Positions 8,080 through 16,670 of a stretch of DNA of 64,000 nt are shown in pieces. The position numbers and the translations under genes are program-made. Positions within the stretch are counted from its first letter, which is position 1. Each line of letters opens with the position of its first letter. The notes beneath the pieces are model-generated. The model was not told where the DNA came from. It did not search any database and saw only the letters and a list, made by a program, of their open reading frames with translations. This stretch comes from Bacteroidia bacterium (GTDB lineage Bacteria; Bacteroidota; Bacteroidia; B-17B0; Aurantibacillaceae), in the NCBI GenBank assembly GCA_016787785.1, contig JAEUTO010000006.1, positions 496,001-560,000 of the forward strand, read 5' to 3'.

Positions 8080-10779
8080 CTATTTCATTAAAGTTACGTG
8101 TCCTGTGTAGGTTTTTGGTTTAGCGCTGTTGTTATTGCTAACGCTTATTTTGTACACATAAACATCCTGTGGTAAAATATCGCCACCTTTTTTAGATTTT
8201 CCATCCCAACCTTGCGTAATATCAGTTGATGTATAAACTAATTGTCCCCAACGGTCAAAAATATCCATTCTGTATTTTTTAACACCTACTGCTTTTGGCA
8301 TAAAGATCTCGTTATTACCATCACCATTTGGTGTAAAGGAGTTTGGAATAAAGAAAGTAACATCTTCAACCACAGTTAATTTTTTAACAGTGCTATCCAT
8401 GCAACCATGATTGCTGATTACTTTTAAGTACACAAAATAATTTCCGATCTCAGGGAAAGTATAAGTAGGATTATGTTTACTGGAAGTGTCTTTTCCATTA
8501 CTGTAAAAATCCCAGTACCAATCTGTAACTGTAGCATTAGTGCTCTCATCAATAAACGTAACAATGTTATCATTTTCGTTTGGCGCATCGGGCGTATAAG
8601 AGAATTCTGCGTGTGGAATAGGGTAACCTTCAACGGTTGCAGTTGATTTACCTTTACAACCTTTAGAATCAGTTAAAGAAATATTTACAGTATGTATGCC
8701 GGCGGTAGTAAAGCACTGTGTTACTTTTGAAGAATCAACAAATGTATTACCGTTATCAAAGGCCCAGTTCACATTAGTAATAATCGGAGATCCTTTTTGG
8801 AATGTGAAGGAAGTACAGAACGGAACGCAGCCGCCATCTTTTGCAGGAGAAATTGTACCGTAAGGTAAACCTAAAACAATTGGAGTAATAACTACAGAAT
8901 TAAAGCATCCATGCCCATCAGCACCAACAAGGGTATACGTTGTTTGTAAACTATTAGAAACAGAAGAGATTGAGAATTGCGGGCCTAATTGAGCGATACC
9001 AAAGGTTCCTAACCACTTATAACTAATAGCACCATTGGCCGTGAAAGCGAAAGGCGTGCCATAACACGCTTCGGTATTGCCTGTAAAGCTTACATTGGGT
9101 TTTGGATAAACGTTACAAAATACTGTACCATTTGAAACACAACCTGCTGAAGAGGTTACTGTTACATTGTATGCGCCAGCATTTGCTGGAACTACATTAT
9201 TTATAACCGGATTTTGTGCTACAGATGAGAAACCGTTAGGTCCCGACCATTGGTATGTTGAACCGCCAGAAGCAGTTGGAAATAACTGTTCATCTATACA
9301 CGCGTTTGAACCCGCAACTGTAATTACAGGCTTTGCAAAAATTACTTGTGCAACGGTTGCTGTATTTACACATCCGTTAAGATCGGTTCCTGTAACGGTA
9401 TAAGTACCATTGTTAGCCATAATTGCGGAACCTATTACCGGATTTTGCTGAAACGAAACAAAACCGTTAGGGCCTGTCCAAACAAAAGACACAGCACCGC
9501 TAGCACCTAATGTAAGGCTGAAATTCTCACAAACATTACCGGATGTTACTGCAACGATATTCGGCAATGGGTTTACAACTAAAGCGGTACTTGCGGTTGC
9601 GGTACAGCCACTGGTTGCACCAATTAAATTATAAGTACCACTTAAATTTGGAGTGATATTAGCAAAATTTGGATTTTGAACATTAGAAGAATAACCATTA
9701 GGGCCGCTCCAGGTATAGGATGTAGCACCGTTTGCTGATAAATTAAAACTTTGTCCGGCACAGTAGCTACCCGAATTAGCGGCGGTAACGGTTGGATTTG
9801 CATTTACCTGTAATGTAGTTGTTGCTGTAGAGGTACACCCACCAGACGAACCTAACACTGTGTAAACACCTGCGTTATTAGGTTGTGCGTTTGGTACTGA
9901 AGGCGCTGCAATATTTGATATAAAACCACCGGGCCCAGACCACGTATAGGAAGTAGCGCCGCCGCCCGTTAAGTTAGCTGTAGCTCCCGCGCATATGGGT
10001 CCGTTGTTAACCGCCGTTGTTGTTGGGTTTTGCACTACTGTAATACTTTTTGTTACTGAACAGGTATTGGTAGCAGGGTTTGTACCTGTAGTTGTTCCAA
10101 TACAGGTATACGTGCCGCTGGCCGTCATATTTGGGATACTTGGCGTTGCAGAGGGGGAGTTAAAACCGCTAGGGCCTGTCCAGTTTACGCTTACAATTCC
10201 GGTGCCTGTTGTTACTGCAAGGGTACCAGTTTGGCCTGCGCATAACGAGTTTGTACCCGTAACGGTCATGCTGCACAACACGCCACAGTTAGTTTGCCCG
10301 GCACCTGGTTGATTGGAATTGCTTTGGTTAAAAGTTATTTGCTGATTTGAGTTAGAGAAATTAGTGATCAGTAATAAGTAAAATTGCCCGGCCACCGCAT
10401 TTGCTATTACGCAGGTTTCGGTAGCAGACCCAGAATAACTACAATCAACAGTATTACCAGCTGTTAAATTGCCGCAGTTACCGTTTAAGGTAGGGAAGGG
10501 GCCCCAGCAAATAAAATCGATATCCTGTGCGGCCGACATTGATATTGACATTGGACCGCTTGTAGCCATCTGAAAATAGAACCAGGCCGGGTTTGGTTGC
10601 GAACCTAAACAGCCATAGTTTGGCCCATTTTGAGCATTGCCGGCATTAACACCAGCAGGAAACTGCATGGTTTGCCCTGTACAAAAAGGTTGAGGGTTAG
10701 CACAGTTAGAATTGGTCTGGCTATATAATGTGGAAATAGATGCAAGAAAAATAAGAGAGAATAAGAGTTGTCTTAACAT
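8080..10779 (-). CDS. T9SS-secreted Ig/PKD repeat protein with gliding-type C-terminal domain
   Basis: The 899-residue protein has a signal peptide (MLRQLLFSLIFLASISTLYSQ would include the cleavage region) and an N-terminal Cys-rich domain of about 150 residues. Six Ig-like modules of 70-80 residues follow, each with a SYTWSGPNGF-like core, an early Cys and a late GC. Next come two PKD-like modules and a C-terminal domain starting FFIPNSFTPNGDGNNEIF with IFDRWGQLVY and QDVYVYKI. This last domain is the gliding-motility-associated (CHU_C, TIGR04131) T9SS sorting domain. It is probably a surface adhesin. The ATG at 10779 is chosen because the earlier TTG at 10785 lies within the -7 box. Confidence 0.9.
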   Translation of the reverse strand: MLRQLLFSLIFLASISTLYSQTNSNCANPQPFCTGQTMQFPAGVNAGNAQNGPNYGCLGSQPNPAWFYFQMATSGPMSISMSAAQDIDFICWGPFPTLNGNCGNLTAGNTVDCSYSGSATETCVIANAVAGQFYLLLITNFSNSNQQITFNQSNSNQPGAGQTNCGVLCSMTVTGTNSLCAGQTGTLAVTTGTGIVSVNWTGPSGFNSPSATPSIPNMTASGTYTCIGTTTGTNPATNTCSVTKSITVVQNPTTTAVNNGPICAGATANLTGGGATSYTWSGPGGFISNIAAPSVPNAQPNNAGVYTVLGSSGGCTSTATTTLQVNANPTVTAANSGSYCAGQSFNLSANGATSYTWSGPNGYSSNVQNPNFANITPNLSGTYNLIGATSGCTATASTALVVNPLPNIVAVTSGNVCENFSLTLGASGAVSFVWTGPNGFVSFQQNPVIGSAIMANNGTYTVTGTDLNGCVNTATVAQVIFAKPVITVAGSNACIDEQLFPTASGGSTYQWSGPNGFSSVAQNPVINNVVPANAGAYNVTVTSSAGCVSNGTVFCNVYPKPNVSFTGNTEACYGTPFAFTANGAISYKWLGTFGIAQLGPQFSISSVSNSLQTTYTLVGADGHGCFNSVVITPIVLGLPYGTISPAKDGGCVPFCTSFTFQKGSPIITNVNWAFDNGNTFVDSSKVTQCFTTAGIHTVNISLTDSKGCKGKSTATVEGYPIPHAEFSYTPDAPNENDNIVTFIDESTNATVTDWYWDFYSNGKDTSSKHNPTYTFPEIGNYFVYLKVISNHGCMDSTVKKLTVVEDVTFFIPNSFTPNGDGNNEIFMPKAVGVKKYRMDIFDRWGQLVYTSTDITQGWDGKSKKGGDILPQDVYVYKISVSNNNSAKPKTYTGHVTLMK

Positions 10780-10782
10780 ATT

Positions 10783-10790
10783 CAAAAATA
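10783..10790 (-). promoter_or_regulatory. Predicted -7 box of Ig/PKD gene
   Basis: Minus-strand TATTTTTG, an exact TAnnTTTG match, ends only 3 nt before the ATG, so the transcript may be leaderless. Confidence 0.5.
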
Positions 10791-10875
10791 AAGACTTTTT
10801 ACTAAATGTGTGACTTTTTAAATAAATAGAATCTACGGTTGGTGGTTAAAAACTACCTCTTTACTCAAAGGGGTG

Positions 10876-10917
10876 AAAAAAGACCTAAAAAAGCCGCGAA
10901 TATTTAGTTTTTTAGGT
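10876..10917 (-). terminator. Intrinsic terminator after marR
   Basis: On the minus strand ACCTAAAAAA pairs with TTTTTTAGGT (10917-10908 with 10892-10883). A C and a run of six T follow. It lies 15 nt beyond the end of the marR gene. Confidence 0.7.
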
Positions 10918-10931
10918 GTTTTATGATGGAT

Positions 10932-11384
10932 TTATTTTCCGCGTAAATTATCCAGTAATTCGTTCAAAATCTTAATTTGTTCTATACTCAAATTCTTAAA
11001 GATATCCTTGGTGGCATCATCAATAAAATCAAGATCCTTAAGCAAAGCAAGGCCTGATTCTGTGATAACAATGTTTACGCTGCGTCGGTCGTTTGGGCAC
11101 TCATTGCGAATAGCGTAACCTTTTGTAACAAGTTTGTCGAGTATGCGCGACGTATCGCTCATCTTATCGAGCATACGTTCTTTGATACATTTTAGAGAAC
11201 AGGGATTTGGGTATTGGCCGCGTAAAATGCGTAGCACATTATACTGTTGGGTAGTAAGGTCGAGACCTTTAAAAAATTTTTCGTAATGGCTGCTTAACCA
11301 ATTGGTAGTATACAAAAGATTTACAGCAAGTTTTTGTTGTGGCGTTTTAAATGAATTTTGCTGTATTTCGTCTTCTAATAACAT
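10932..11384 (-). CDS. MarR-family transcriptional regulator
   Basis: The 150-residue winged-helix protein has the MarR layout: helical dimerisation arm (residues about 10-45), LTTQQYNVLRILRGQYP, a recognition helix region in CIKERMLDKMSDTSRILDKL, the wing RNECPNDRRSVNIVITESG (DRRS is diagnostic), and a C-terminal dimerisation helix. It lies directly downstream of a YceI gene on the same strand. Twin palindromes in the yceI promoter are likely its operator. Its ribosome-binding GGAGG is buried in a hairpin in the 46-nt gap. A pairing with yceI suggests an envelope-stress or lipophilic-ligand sensor (inference). Confidence 0.9.
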   Translation of the reverse strand: MLLEDEIQQNSFKTPQQKLAVNLLYTTNWLSSHYEKFFKGLDLTTQQYNVLRILRGQYPNPCSLKCIKERMLDKMSDTSRILDKLVTKGYAIRNECPNDRRSVNIVITESGLALLKDLDFIDDATKDIFKNLSIEQIKILNELLDNLRGK

Positions 11385-11387
11385 TGT

Positions 11388-11417
11388 AAAAACCTCCGGA
11401 TCAATAAGACCCGGAGG
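11388..11417 (-). terminator. GC-rich hairpin between yceI and marR, sequestering GGAGG
   Basis: On the minus strand CCTCCGG (11417-11411) pairs with CCGGAGG (11399-11393) across an 11-nt loop and is followed by five T, which resembles an intrinsic terminator after yceI. Its 3' arm contains GGAGG 8 nt before the marR ATG, so the same structure would also hide a Shine-Dalgarno site. Confidence 0.65.
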
Positions 11418-11430
11418 CTAATTTAAGAAA

Positions 11431-12033
11431 TTATTTTTCTTTATTTAATTCAATATTAAGATCAATTTTTACGTCTTCGCTAACTGCAACTCCACCAGAT
11501 TCTAATGCTGCGTTCCACGCAAGACCAAAATCTTTACGGTTAATGGTACCAACAACTTTAAAGCCATTTTTAAAATTTCCATAAGGGTCTTTTACAACTT
11601 TAGAAGCGCCAATAGCAGTAAAAGTTACTTTTTTAGTAACACCGTGCATTGTAAGATCACCGGTTAACGTGTAAGCAGTTTTACCTAATTTTGCATTTGG
11701 TTTCATGCTAGTGCTTACAAAAGTAATTTTCGGAAATTTCTCTGCATCAAAGAAATCTGGACTTTTCAAGTGGCCATCACGTTTATCATCTTCAGTATTA
11801 ATAGAGTTTACATCGGCAGTAAAATCAACTTTTGCATCTGTAAAATCCATATCTGTTTTAGAACTAACTTTTCCTTCGTAAATTTTAAATTTACCTTCAG
11901 TTTCGCTCACCATCATGTGGGTAACAGAAAAACCAAGTTTAGAGTGAGAAGCATCAACTTTCCAGTTAACTTGAGCAGTTGCAGCTGACATCAAAATAAA
12001 AGATGCTGCCGCAGTTGTAAATAATTTTTTCAT
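11431..12033 (-). CDS. YceI-family periplasmic protein
   Basis: The 200-residue protein has a signal peptide (residues 1-20, ending SAATAQ). The YceI lipocalin-like barrel follows: WKVDASHSKLGFSVTHMMVSE, a central DGHLKSPDFFDAEKFPKITF, LTGDLTMHGVTKKVTF and FGLAWNAALESGG near the end. YceI proteins bind isoprenoids or other amphipathic ligands in the periplasm. It is the first gene of a two-gene unit with marR and carries a well-formed promoter with twin palindromes. Confidence 0.95.
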   Translation of the reverse strand: MKKLFTTAAASFILMSAATAQVNWKVDASHSKLGFSVTHMMVSETEGKFKIYEGKVSSKTDMDFTDAKVDFTADVNSINTEDDKRDGHLKSPDFFDAEKFPKITFVSTSMKPNAKLGKTAYTLTGDLTMHGVTKKVTFTAIGASKVVKDPYGNFKNGFKVVGTINRKDFGLAWNAALESGGVAVSEDVKIDLNIELNKEK

Positions 12034-12059
12034 AGTTTTTGTTTTTTAGATTTATAGAA

Positions 12060-12093
12060 CAAATGTATGTTATAACATTAAATGTTATAACAC
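12060..12093 (-). promoter_or_regulatory. yceI promoter with twin MarR-type operator
   Basis: Minus-strand TACATTTG (12067-12060) is an exact TAnnTTTG box, 26 nt before the yceI ATG. Directly upstream lie ATGTTATAACAT (12067-12078, a perfect 12-bp palindrome) and ATGTTATAACAC (12082-12093), centres 15 bp apart. They sit between the -7 and the expected -33 position, where a bound dimer would block RNA polymerase. The MarR protein encoded next door is the obvious candidate. Confidence 0.65.
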
Positions 12094-12100
12094 TAAATAG

Positions 12101-12769
12101 TTAAATTTTGATAAACTCAATGTTACCAGGTTGAATATCAGTAAGTAAAAGATTCGAGATCCTTATCCGTTTTAAGGTTAAAACATGGTAACCCAGTACT
12201 TTACACATTTTACGGATCTGTCGGTTCTTACCTTCGGTTAATATTATCCTCAGGGTATTTTCATTTATTCTCTCACAAAAACATTTTTTTGTAAGGTAAT
12301 TGTCTATTTCAACGCCATTCTTAAAACTAAAAACAAACTGGTCTGTTATTGTTTTATCCACCACAACATTATATTCTTTCTCTTTTTCAAATTTTGGATT
12401 GCATAATTCTTCTACCCATTTACCGTCATTACTCAATAACAATAATCCTTCCGATTGCTTATCCAGTCTGCCGGCAATTGCAAGATTTTTATAGTTAGTG
12501 AAAAAAGAAGCGAGGTTGCTATCCACATTTGTATTTAAGCTACTCTGAAAGCCCACGGGTTTATAAAATTTTAAATACACGAATTCTTTTTTTTGGCGTT
12601 TAATTACACCATTCACTTTTATCTCTGAAGCATCAGAAATAATGCAGTTCTCAGACACAGCCGCTCCATCAATTTCAATTGCTTTAGTATCAATAAGACG
12701 CTGTGCTTCCTTATTGCTAAGCATTAGCGTATGAACCAAAAAATATTTTACACGTCGGTAAAAACTCAC
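12101..12769 (-). CDS. RsuA/RluB/E/F-type rRNA pseudouridine synthase
   Basis: The protein (222 residues from GTG) has an N-terminal S4 RNA-binding module (RVKYFLVHTLMLSNKEAQRLI), then the pseudouridine synthase domain with KFYKPVGFQSS, the catalytic Asp in AGRLDKQSEGLLLLSNDG, KEYNVVVD, and the ending LTEGKNRQIRKMCKVLGY, which is diagnostic of the RsuA/RluB/E/F branch. The start is uncertain. An ATG at 12724 would cut the S4 domain, while GTG at 12769 keeps it but lies only 4 nt from a -7 box. It isomerises a uridine in rRNA; the exact site cannot be told from sequence. Confidence 0.88.
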   Translation of the reverse strand: MSFYRRVKYFLVHTLMLSNKEAQRLIDTKAIEIDGAAVSENCIISDASEIKVNGVIKRQKKEFVYLKFYKPVGFQSSLNTNVDSNLASFFTNYKNLAIAGRLDKQSEGLLLLSNDGKWVEELCNPKFEKEKEYNVVVDKTITDQFVFSFKNGVEIDNYLTKKCFCERINENTLRIILTEGKNRQIRKMCKVLGYHVLTLKRIRISNLLLTDIQPGNIEFIKI

Positions 12770-12773
12770 GCAC

Positions 12774-12781
12774 AAAGTTAG
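12774..12781 (-). promoter_or_regulatory. Predicted -7 box of pseudouridine synthase gene
   Basis: Minus-strand TAACTTTG (exact TAnnTTTG) ends 4 nt before the GTG start at 12769. Confidence 0.45.
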
Positions 12782-12878
12782 TCATTAGTTACAAGTGGTT
12801 AGAATTTAGTCTTTGATACTTCTTCAAAATAGTACCAAAGGTTTTTTAATCGTTTTTAAATAGCCTAATTTTACGTAA

Positions 12879-13604
12879 GTGAAAGAAATTATTTCAATAA
12901 AGAACATTCGAAAAACTTACCAGATAGGTGAAGAGATCATTCATGCTTTAAAAGATGTTTCGTTAACGATTTATAAGAACGAATACGTGGCGCTAATGGG
13001 ACCATCCGGTAGCGGTAAATCTACATTAATGAATATGCTGGGTTGTCTGGACAGTCCTTCTGACGGTGAGTACATCCTAAATAACCTGTCGGTTGCCAAG
13101 ATGAGCGACAACGAATTGGCTGAGGTGCGCAATAAAGAAATTGGATTTGTTTTTCAAACATTTAATTTACTACCAAGAGCTACAACACTTGATAATGTTG
13201 CCCTGCCATTGGTTTACGCAGGCTTTAGTAAAATAGACCGAGACAAACGTGCCAAAGAGGTATTAGAAAGTGTTGGTTTAGGTAATAGAATGAATCATAA
13301 ACCTAATGAGCTTAGCGGTGGCCAGCGCCAGCGTGTTGCCATTGCAAGAGCATTGGTTAACAACCCTGCTATCATACTTGCCGACGAGCCTACTGGTAAT
13401 TTAGATAGCAAAACATCGGTGGAGATCATGGGCCTTTTTGAAGAGATCCATAAAAAAGGAAATACCATTATTTTAGTTACCCACGAAGAGGATATTGCCC
13501 TGCATGCTCACCGGATAGTGCGTTTGAAGGATGGTTTGGTAGAGAGCGACACACAAAACACCAAAATAACCACCTATAAAACAAGGATCGACGCATTTAA
13601 CTAA
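12879..13604 (+). CDS. ABC transporter ATP-binding protein, LolD/MacB type
   Basis: The 241-residue ATPase has Walker [10 protein letters not shown] (41-49), a Q-loop in [11 protein letters not shown], signature LSGGQRQR (145-152), Walker B IILADEP (165-171) and the H-loop VTHEEDIA. The [24 protein letters not shown] segment and EPTGNLDS are typical of the LolD/MacB/FtsE group that powers lipoprotein release or efflux. No permease gene is adjacent, so its partner lies elsewhere. The start is GTG, with a TAATTTTA box (12866-12873) 5 nt upstream. Confidence 0.93.
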   Translation: MKEIISIKNIRKTYQIGEEIIHALKDVSLTIYKNEYVALMGPSGSGKSTLMNMLGCLDSPSDGEYILNNLSVAKMSDNELAEVRNKEIGFVFQTFNLLPRATTLDNVALPLVYAGFSKIDRDKRAKEVLESVGLGNRMNHKPNELSGGQRQRVAIARALVNNPAIILADEPTGNLDSKTSVEIMGLFEEIHKKGNTIILVTHEEDIALHAHRIVRLKDGLVESDTQNTKITTYKTRIDAFN

Positions 13605-13668
13605 AAAAACATCATTTGCCGATTAAACCTTTTTATAATATACGCGTCTTAGAATAAATCGCACAAAA

Positions 13669-14520
13669 ATGAAAAAACTAAGCCATATTTTAATTTTAGG
13701 TTTGAGCCTTACATTAACTTTTTCTTCTTGTCAAAAAAAACAAATTAAAGAAGAGGATACCGATACACAATCGGCCGCTGAAAGTTCTTTAGCTACAAGT
13801 ATTGACAATGACATGAATAACATTGCCGACGAAGCCGGCAGAAATAAAAGTGTAAGCAGTTTTAAAACTTCGGAAGCGTCTGCAATTTTAAGCTCTTGTG
13901 CAACATTACATTTTGATACGTTGATAAGCAGCAATGCCGATTCAATAACTGTAAATTTTGGGAACAGCAATTGCCTTTGTAACGATGGCCGTTATCGCCG
14001 AGGAAAATTATTAATTGTGTATACTGGTAAATACCGCGATTCGTTAACCACTATTACCGTAACGCCACTAAATTATTACGTGAATGATAACAAAGTAAGC
14101 GGTAGTAAAACGGTAAAAAACTTAGGTCATAATGCACAAGGGCGTTTGGTTTACGACATTAGCGCAAATTTTTCTATTCTAAAAGCAGATAACAGTGGAA
14201 CAATTCAATGGGTTGGTACACGTCAACGTGAGTGGCTTGCCGGTGAGAACACATTACTTTGGATAGATGATAAATATTCCATTACCGGCAGTGCAAGTGG
14301 CACAAATGCAAACGGCAGAAGCTTTACATCTTCTATCACATCAGGCAAACCACTTATACGTGATATGAGCATTGGTTGCAGAAAGCATTTTATAAGCGGT
14401 GAAATTAAGCACACTCCACAGGGAAAACCAACCAGGATAATTGATTTTGGAAACGGTACCTGCGATGATCAGGCTACAGTTACAATTAATGCTAACACAT
14501 ACACAATTACACTGCCTTAA
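13669..14520 (+). CDS. Hypothetical lipoprotein
   Basis: The 283-residue protein starts with a lipoprotein signal (LILGLSLTLTFSSC, lipid-modified Cys at about residue 21), followed by a charged linker. The mature part is rich in Ser/Thr/Asn and contains paired cysteines (SSCATLHFD, NCLCNDGRYRRG, GCRKHFISG, GNGTCDD). I do not recognise a family. It stands alone and is followed by a strong terminator. It is probably exposed at the outer membrane, judging only from the signal. Confidence 0.8.
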   Translation: MKKLSHILILGLSLTLTFSSCQKKQIKEEDTDTQSAAESSLATSIDNDMNNIADEAGRNKSVSSFKTSEASAILSSCATLHFDTLISSNADSITVNFGNSNCLCNDGRYRRGKLLIVYTGKYRDSLTTITVTPLNYYVNDNKVSGSKTVKNLGHNAQGRLVYDISANFSILKADNSGTIQWVGTRQREWLAGENTLLWIDDKYSITGSASGTNANGRSFTSSITSGKPLIRDMSIGCRKHFISGEIKHTPQGKPTRIIDFGNGTCDDQATVTINANTYTITLP

Positions 14521-14543
14521 ACTAGCTCTGTATAATAAAAATT

Positions 14544-14574
14544 AACCCAAAATTGTATAAATTTTGGGTTTTTT
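14544..14574 (+). terminator. Intrinsic terminator
   Basis: AACCCAAAATT (14544-14554) pairs with AATTTTGGGTT (14560-14570) around a 5-nt loop, giving an 11-bp stem followed by TTTT. It lies 24 nt after the lipoprotein stop. Confidence 0.85.
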
Positions 14575-14632
14575 AATATAAATATATCGAGTAAATTTAT
14601 GGCAATATAAATTACCGTTGGTAAAGCGCACA

Positions 14633-15367
14633 ATGAGATTTTTATCGCTATTTATTTTTTGTTCCTTTTTCAGTTTTTCTCAAATTGATTCTGCTAAAAC
14701 ATTTGTTCCATTGGTAAGTATTCATTTTAGCGGACAAATTCCTGGCGGAGATCTTGCTAAGCGTTTTGGTCCGAATCTCAATATTGGAGGGTCGTTCATG
14801 ATAAAAACGAAACACAATTGGTTATTGGGTTTAGAATCCAATTATTGTTTTGGAAGAAATGTAAAAGAAAATGTACTAACACAGTTAAAGAACTCAGATG
14901 GATTTATTGTGGATAATGAAGGGTTTCCTGCCGACATACGTGTAACGGAGCGGGGCTTCGGCATACATTTAACCGGCGGTAAGATCTTTAAGTTCTTATC
15001 GGCTAATCCAAATTCAGGATTAATGGTAAATGTGGGTGCCGGTTATCTTCAGTCGAAAATAAAATTATACGATGCGCAGCAAAGAATTGCTGCTGTTAAG
15101 GGAGATCTTGCTCATGGCTATGACAGGCTTAGCGGTGGTGTTTCGTTTACACAATTTGTAGGTTATATGTTCTTAAGCGACAACCGTCTCTTAAATTTTT
15201 ATTTTGGCGTTGAAGGTTACGAAGCCTTTACACAAAGCATAAGAAAATTAAATTACGATACCGGTTTACCCGATACACAAAAGCGTTTGGATATGTTATT
15301 TGGCCTGAGGTTTGGCTGGATACTACCATTGTACAAAAAAACGCCAAACGAATTTTATTATAACTAA
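14633..15367 (+). CDS. Hypothetical outer membrane beta-barrel protein
   Basis: From the ATG at 14633 the protein has 244 residues with a signal peptide (MRFLSLFIFCSFFSFSQ). A series of alternating polar and hydrophobic strands follows, including LNIGGSFMIKTKHNWLLGLE, GFGIHLTGGKIFKFL, GLMVNVGAGYLQ, FTQFVGYMFL and a final LFGLRFGWILPLY. The pattern and the aromatic near-terminal strand indicate a small porin-like barrel. A TTG 15 nt upstream is less likely as start. It lies just before waaA on the same strand. Confidence 0.75.
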   Translation: MRFLSLFIFCSFFSFSQIDSAKTFVPLVSIHFSGQIPGGDLAKRFGPNLNIGGSFMIKTKHNWLLGLESNYCFGRNVKENVLTQLKNSDGFIVDNEGFPADIRVTERGFGIHLTGGKIFKFLSANPNSGLMVNVGAGYLQSKIKLYDAQQRIAAVKGDLAHGYDRLSGGVSFTQFVGYMFLSDNRLLNFYFGVEGYEAFTQSIRKLNYDTGLPDTQKRLDMLFGLRFGWILPLYKKTPNEFYYN

Positions 15368-15377
15368 CCCAAACACT

Positions 15378-16616
15378 ATGTTCTTATACAATTTGGTTAT
15401 TTATTTATATGGCTTGGTAATTAAATTGGCCTCAATAAATAAATTAAAAGCCAAACAATGGGTAACAGGACGTAAGAATTGGCGTGAGAACCTCTGTAAA
15501 AAAATAGCAATGCTTAATTCCGGCAATGTTTTGTGGGTGCATTGCGCTTCTTATGGTGAGTTTGAGCAGGGTAGGCCGTTGATAGAAGCCATTAAAAAAG
15601 AACATCCGGGTTATAAGATCGTTTTAAGTTTTTTTTCACCTAGTGGCTATGAAGCCTTTAAAGACTGGAGGGGGGCAGACCTGATATGTTATTTACCATT
15701 AGATACTAAAAAAAATGCAAGAGATTTTATAAGCATTGTTAAACCCAAGGCCTCTATTTTTATTAAGTACGAATTTTGGCTGAATTTTTTATTCGAATTA
15801 AAAAAACACAATATTCCCACTTACCTGGTTTCAGCAGTATTTAAACCGCACCATCCTTTCTTTAGATGGTATGGCGGCATTTTTAGAAGATCATTAAATA
15901 CATTCAATAAATTATTTATTCAAGATGAAGCTTCGGGTAAATTGCTTGAAAAAATTGATATCAAAAATTATGAAGTGTGCGGTGATACCCGATTTGACAG
16001 GGTTATAGAGGTAAAGGAAAATTTTAAAGAGATCGAACAGTTAAAGGACTTTAAAGGAAATAAAAAACTGATCATTGCTGGAAGTACTTGGGCAAAAGAT
16101 GAAGAACTTGTGCTAAAAACGTTTCTGCAGTTAAAAGACAAAAAAATTAAATTGGTTATTGTGCCTCATGATATAGATGAAAAGTATGTTAATGAAACTG
16201 TACATAAAGTGAAAACAGCAGGTTTAACATTTTCTTTATTTACTGATAAAATAAATAATGATGATGAGGTTTTAATTGTAAATGTAATGGGGCTGCTATC
16301 AAAAATTTATTTCTATGCTGATTGCTCTTATATTGGCGGTGGATTTAACAGTGGATTACATAATAGCTTAGAGCCGGCGGTATATGGTAAACCTGTTACT
16401 TTTTACGGAAAAGATTATGTGAAATTTAACGAAGCAGTTGATCTGATAAATATGGGTGCGGCTAAAGTTGTTGAAGATGAAACAGATCTTTTAAAAACAT
16501 TTAATTTATTTCTGTCAGATACGTTTGACCATCATCAACTTACTAATAAGTTACAGGCTTATTTTAAAACAAATTCAAATACTACAAATAAAGTTTTACC
16601 CTCTATTAAATTCTGA
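15378..16616 (+). CDS. waaA: 3-deoxy-D-manno-octulosonic acid (Kdo) transferase
   Basis: WaaA adds Kdo from CMP-Kdo to the lipid A precursor at the inner membrane. The 412-residue protein starts with a hydrophobic anchor (MFLYNLVIYLYGLVIKLA). The GT-B fold follows, with VLWVHCASYGEFEQGRPLIEA (Glu61 is the expected general base), IFIKYEFWLNFL, VCGDTRFDRVIE and the C-terminal nucleotide-binding region ADCSYIGGGFNSGLHNSLEP. I start at the ATG at 15378 because an upstream in-frame extension overlaps the barrel gene. Its presence implies conventional LPS. Confidence 0.95.
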   Translation: MFLYNLVIYLYGLVIKLASINKLKAKQWVTGRKNWRENLCKKIAMLNSGNVLWVHCASYGEFEQGRPLIEAIKKEHPGYKIVLSFFSPSGYEAFKDWRGADLICYLPLDTKKNARDFISIVKPKASIFIKYEFWLNFLFELKKHNIPTYLVSAVFKPHHPFFRWYGGIFRRSLNTFNKLFIQDEASGKLLEKIDIKNYEVCGDTRFDRVIEVKENFKEIEQLKDFKGNKKLIIAGSTWAKDEELVLKTFLQLKDKKIKLVIVPHDIDEKYVNETVHKVKTAGLTFSLFTDKINNDDEVLIVNVMGLLSKIYFYADCSYIGGGFNSGLHNSLEPAVYGKPVTFYGKDYVKFNEAVDLINMGAAKVVEDETDLLKTFNLFLSDTFDHHQLTNKLQAYFKTNSNTTNKVLPSIKF

Positions 16617-16635
16617 TCTTTTATTTCAGATATAA

Positions 16636-16643
16636 TATTTTTG
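16636..16643 (+). promoter_or_regulatory. Predicted -7 box before fkbM pseudogene
   Basis: TATTTTTG, exact TAnnTTTG, lies 27 nt before the GTG at 16671 (33 nt before the ATG at 16677). Confidence 0.45.
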
Positions 16644-16670
16644 AAATTAATACGTTTTAAATAAAACAAG

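Noticed and set aside
9995-10312. Plus-strand frame of 105 codons inside the Ig/PKD gene
   Set aside because: A low-complexity antisense frame of Val/Pro/Thr-rich repeats, explained by the Ig repeat coding sequence.
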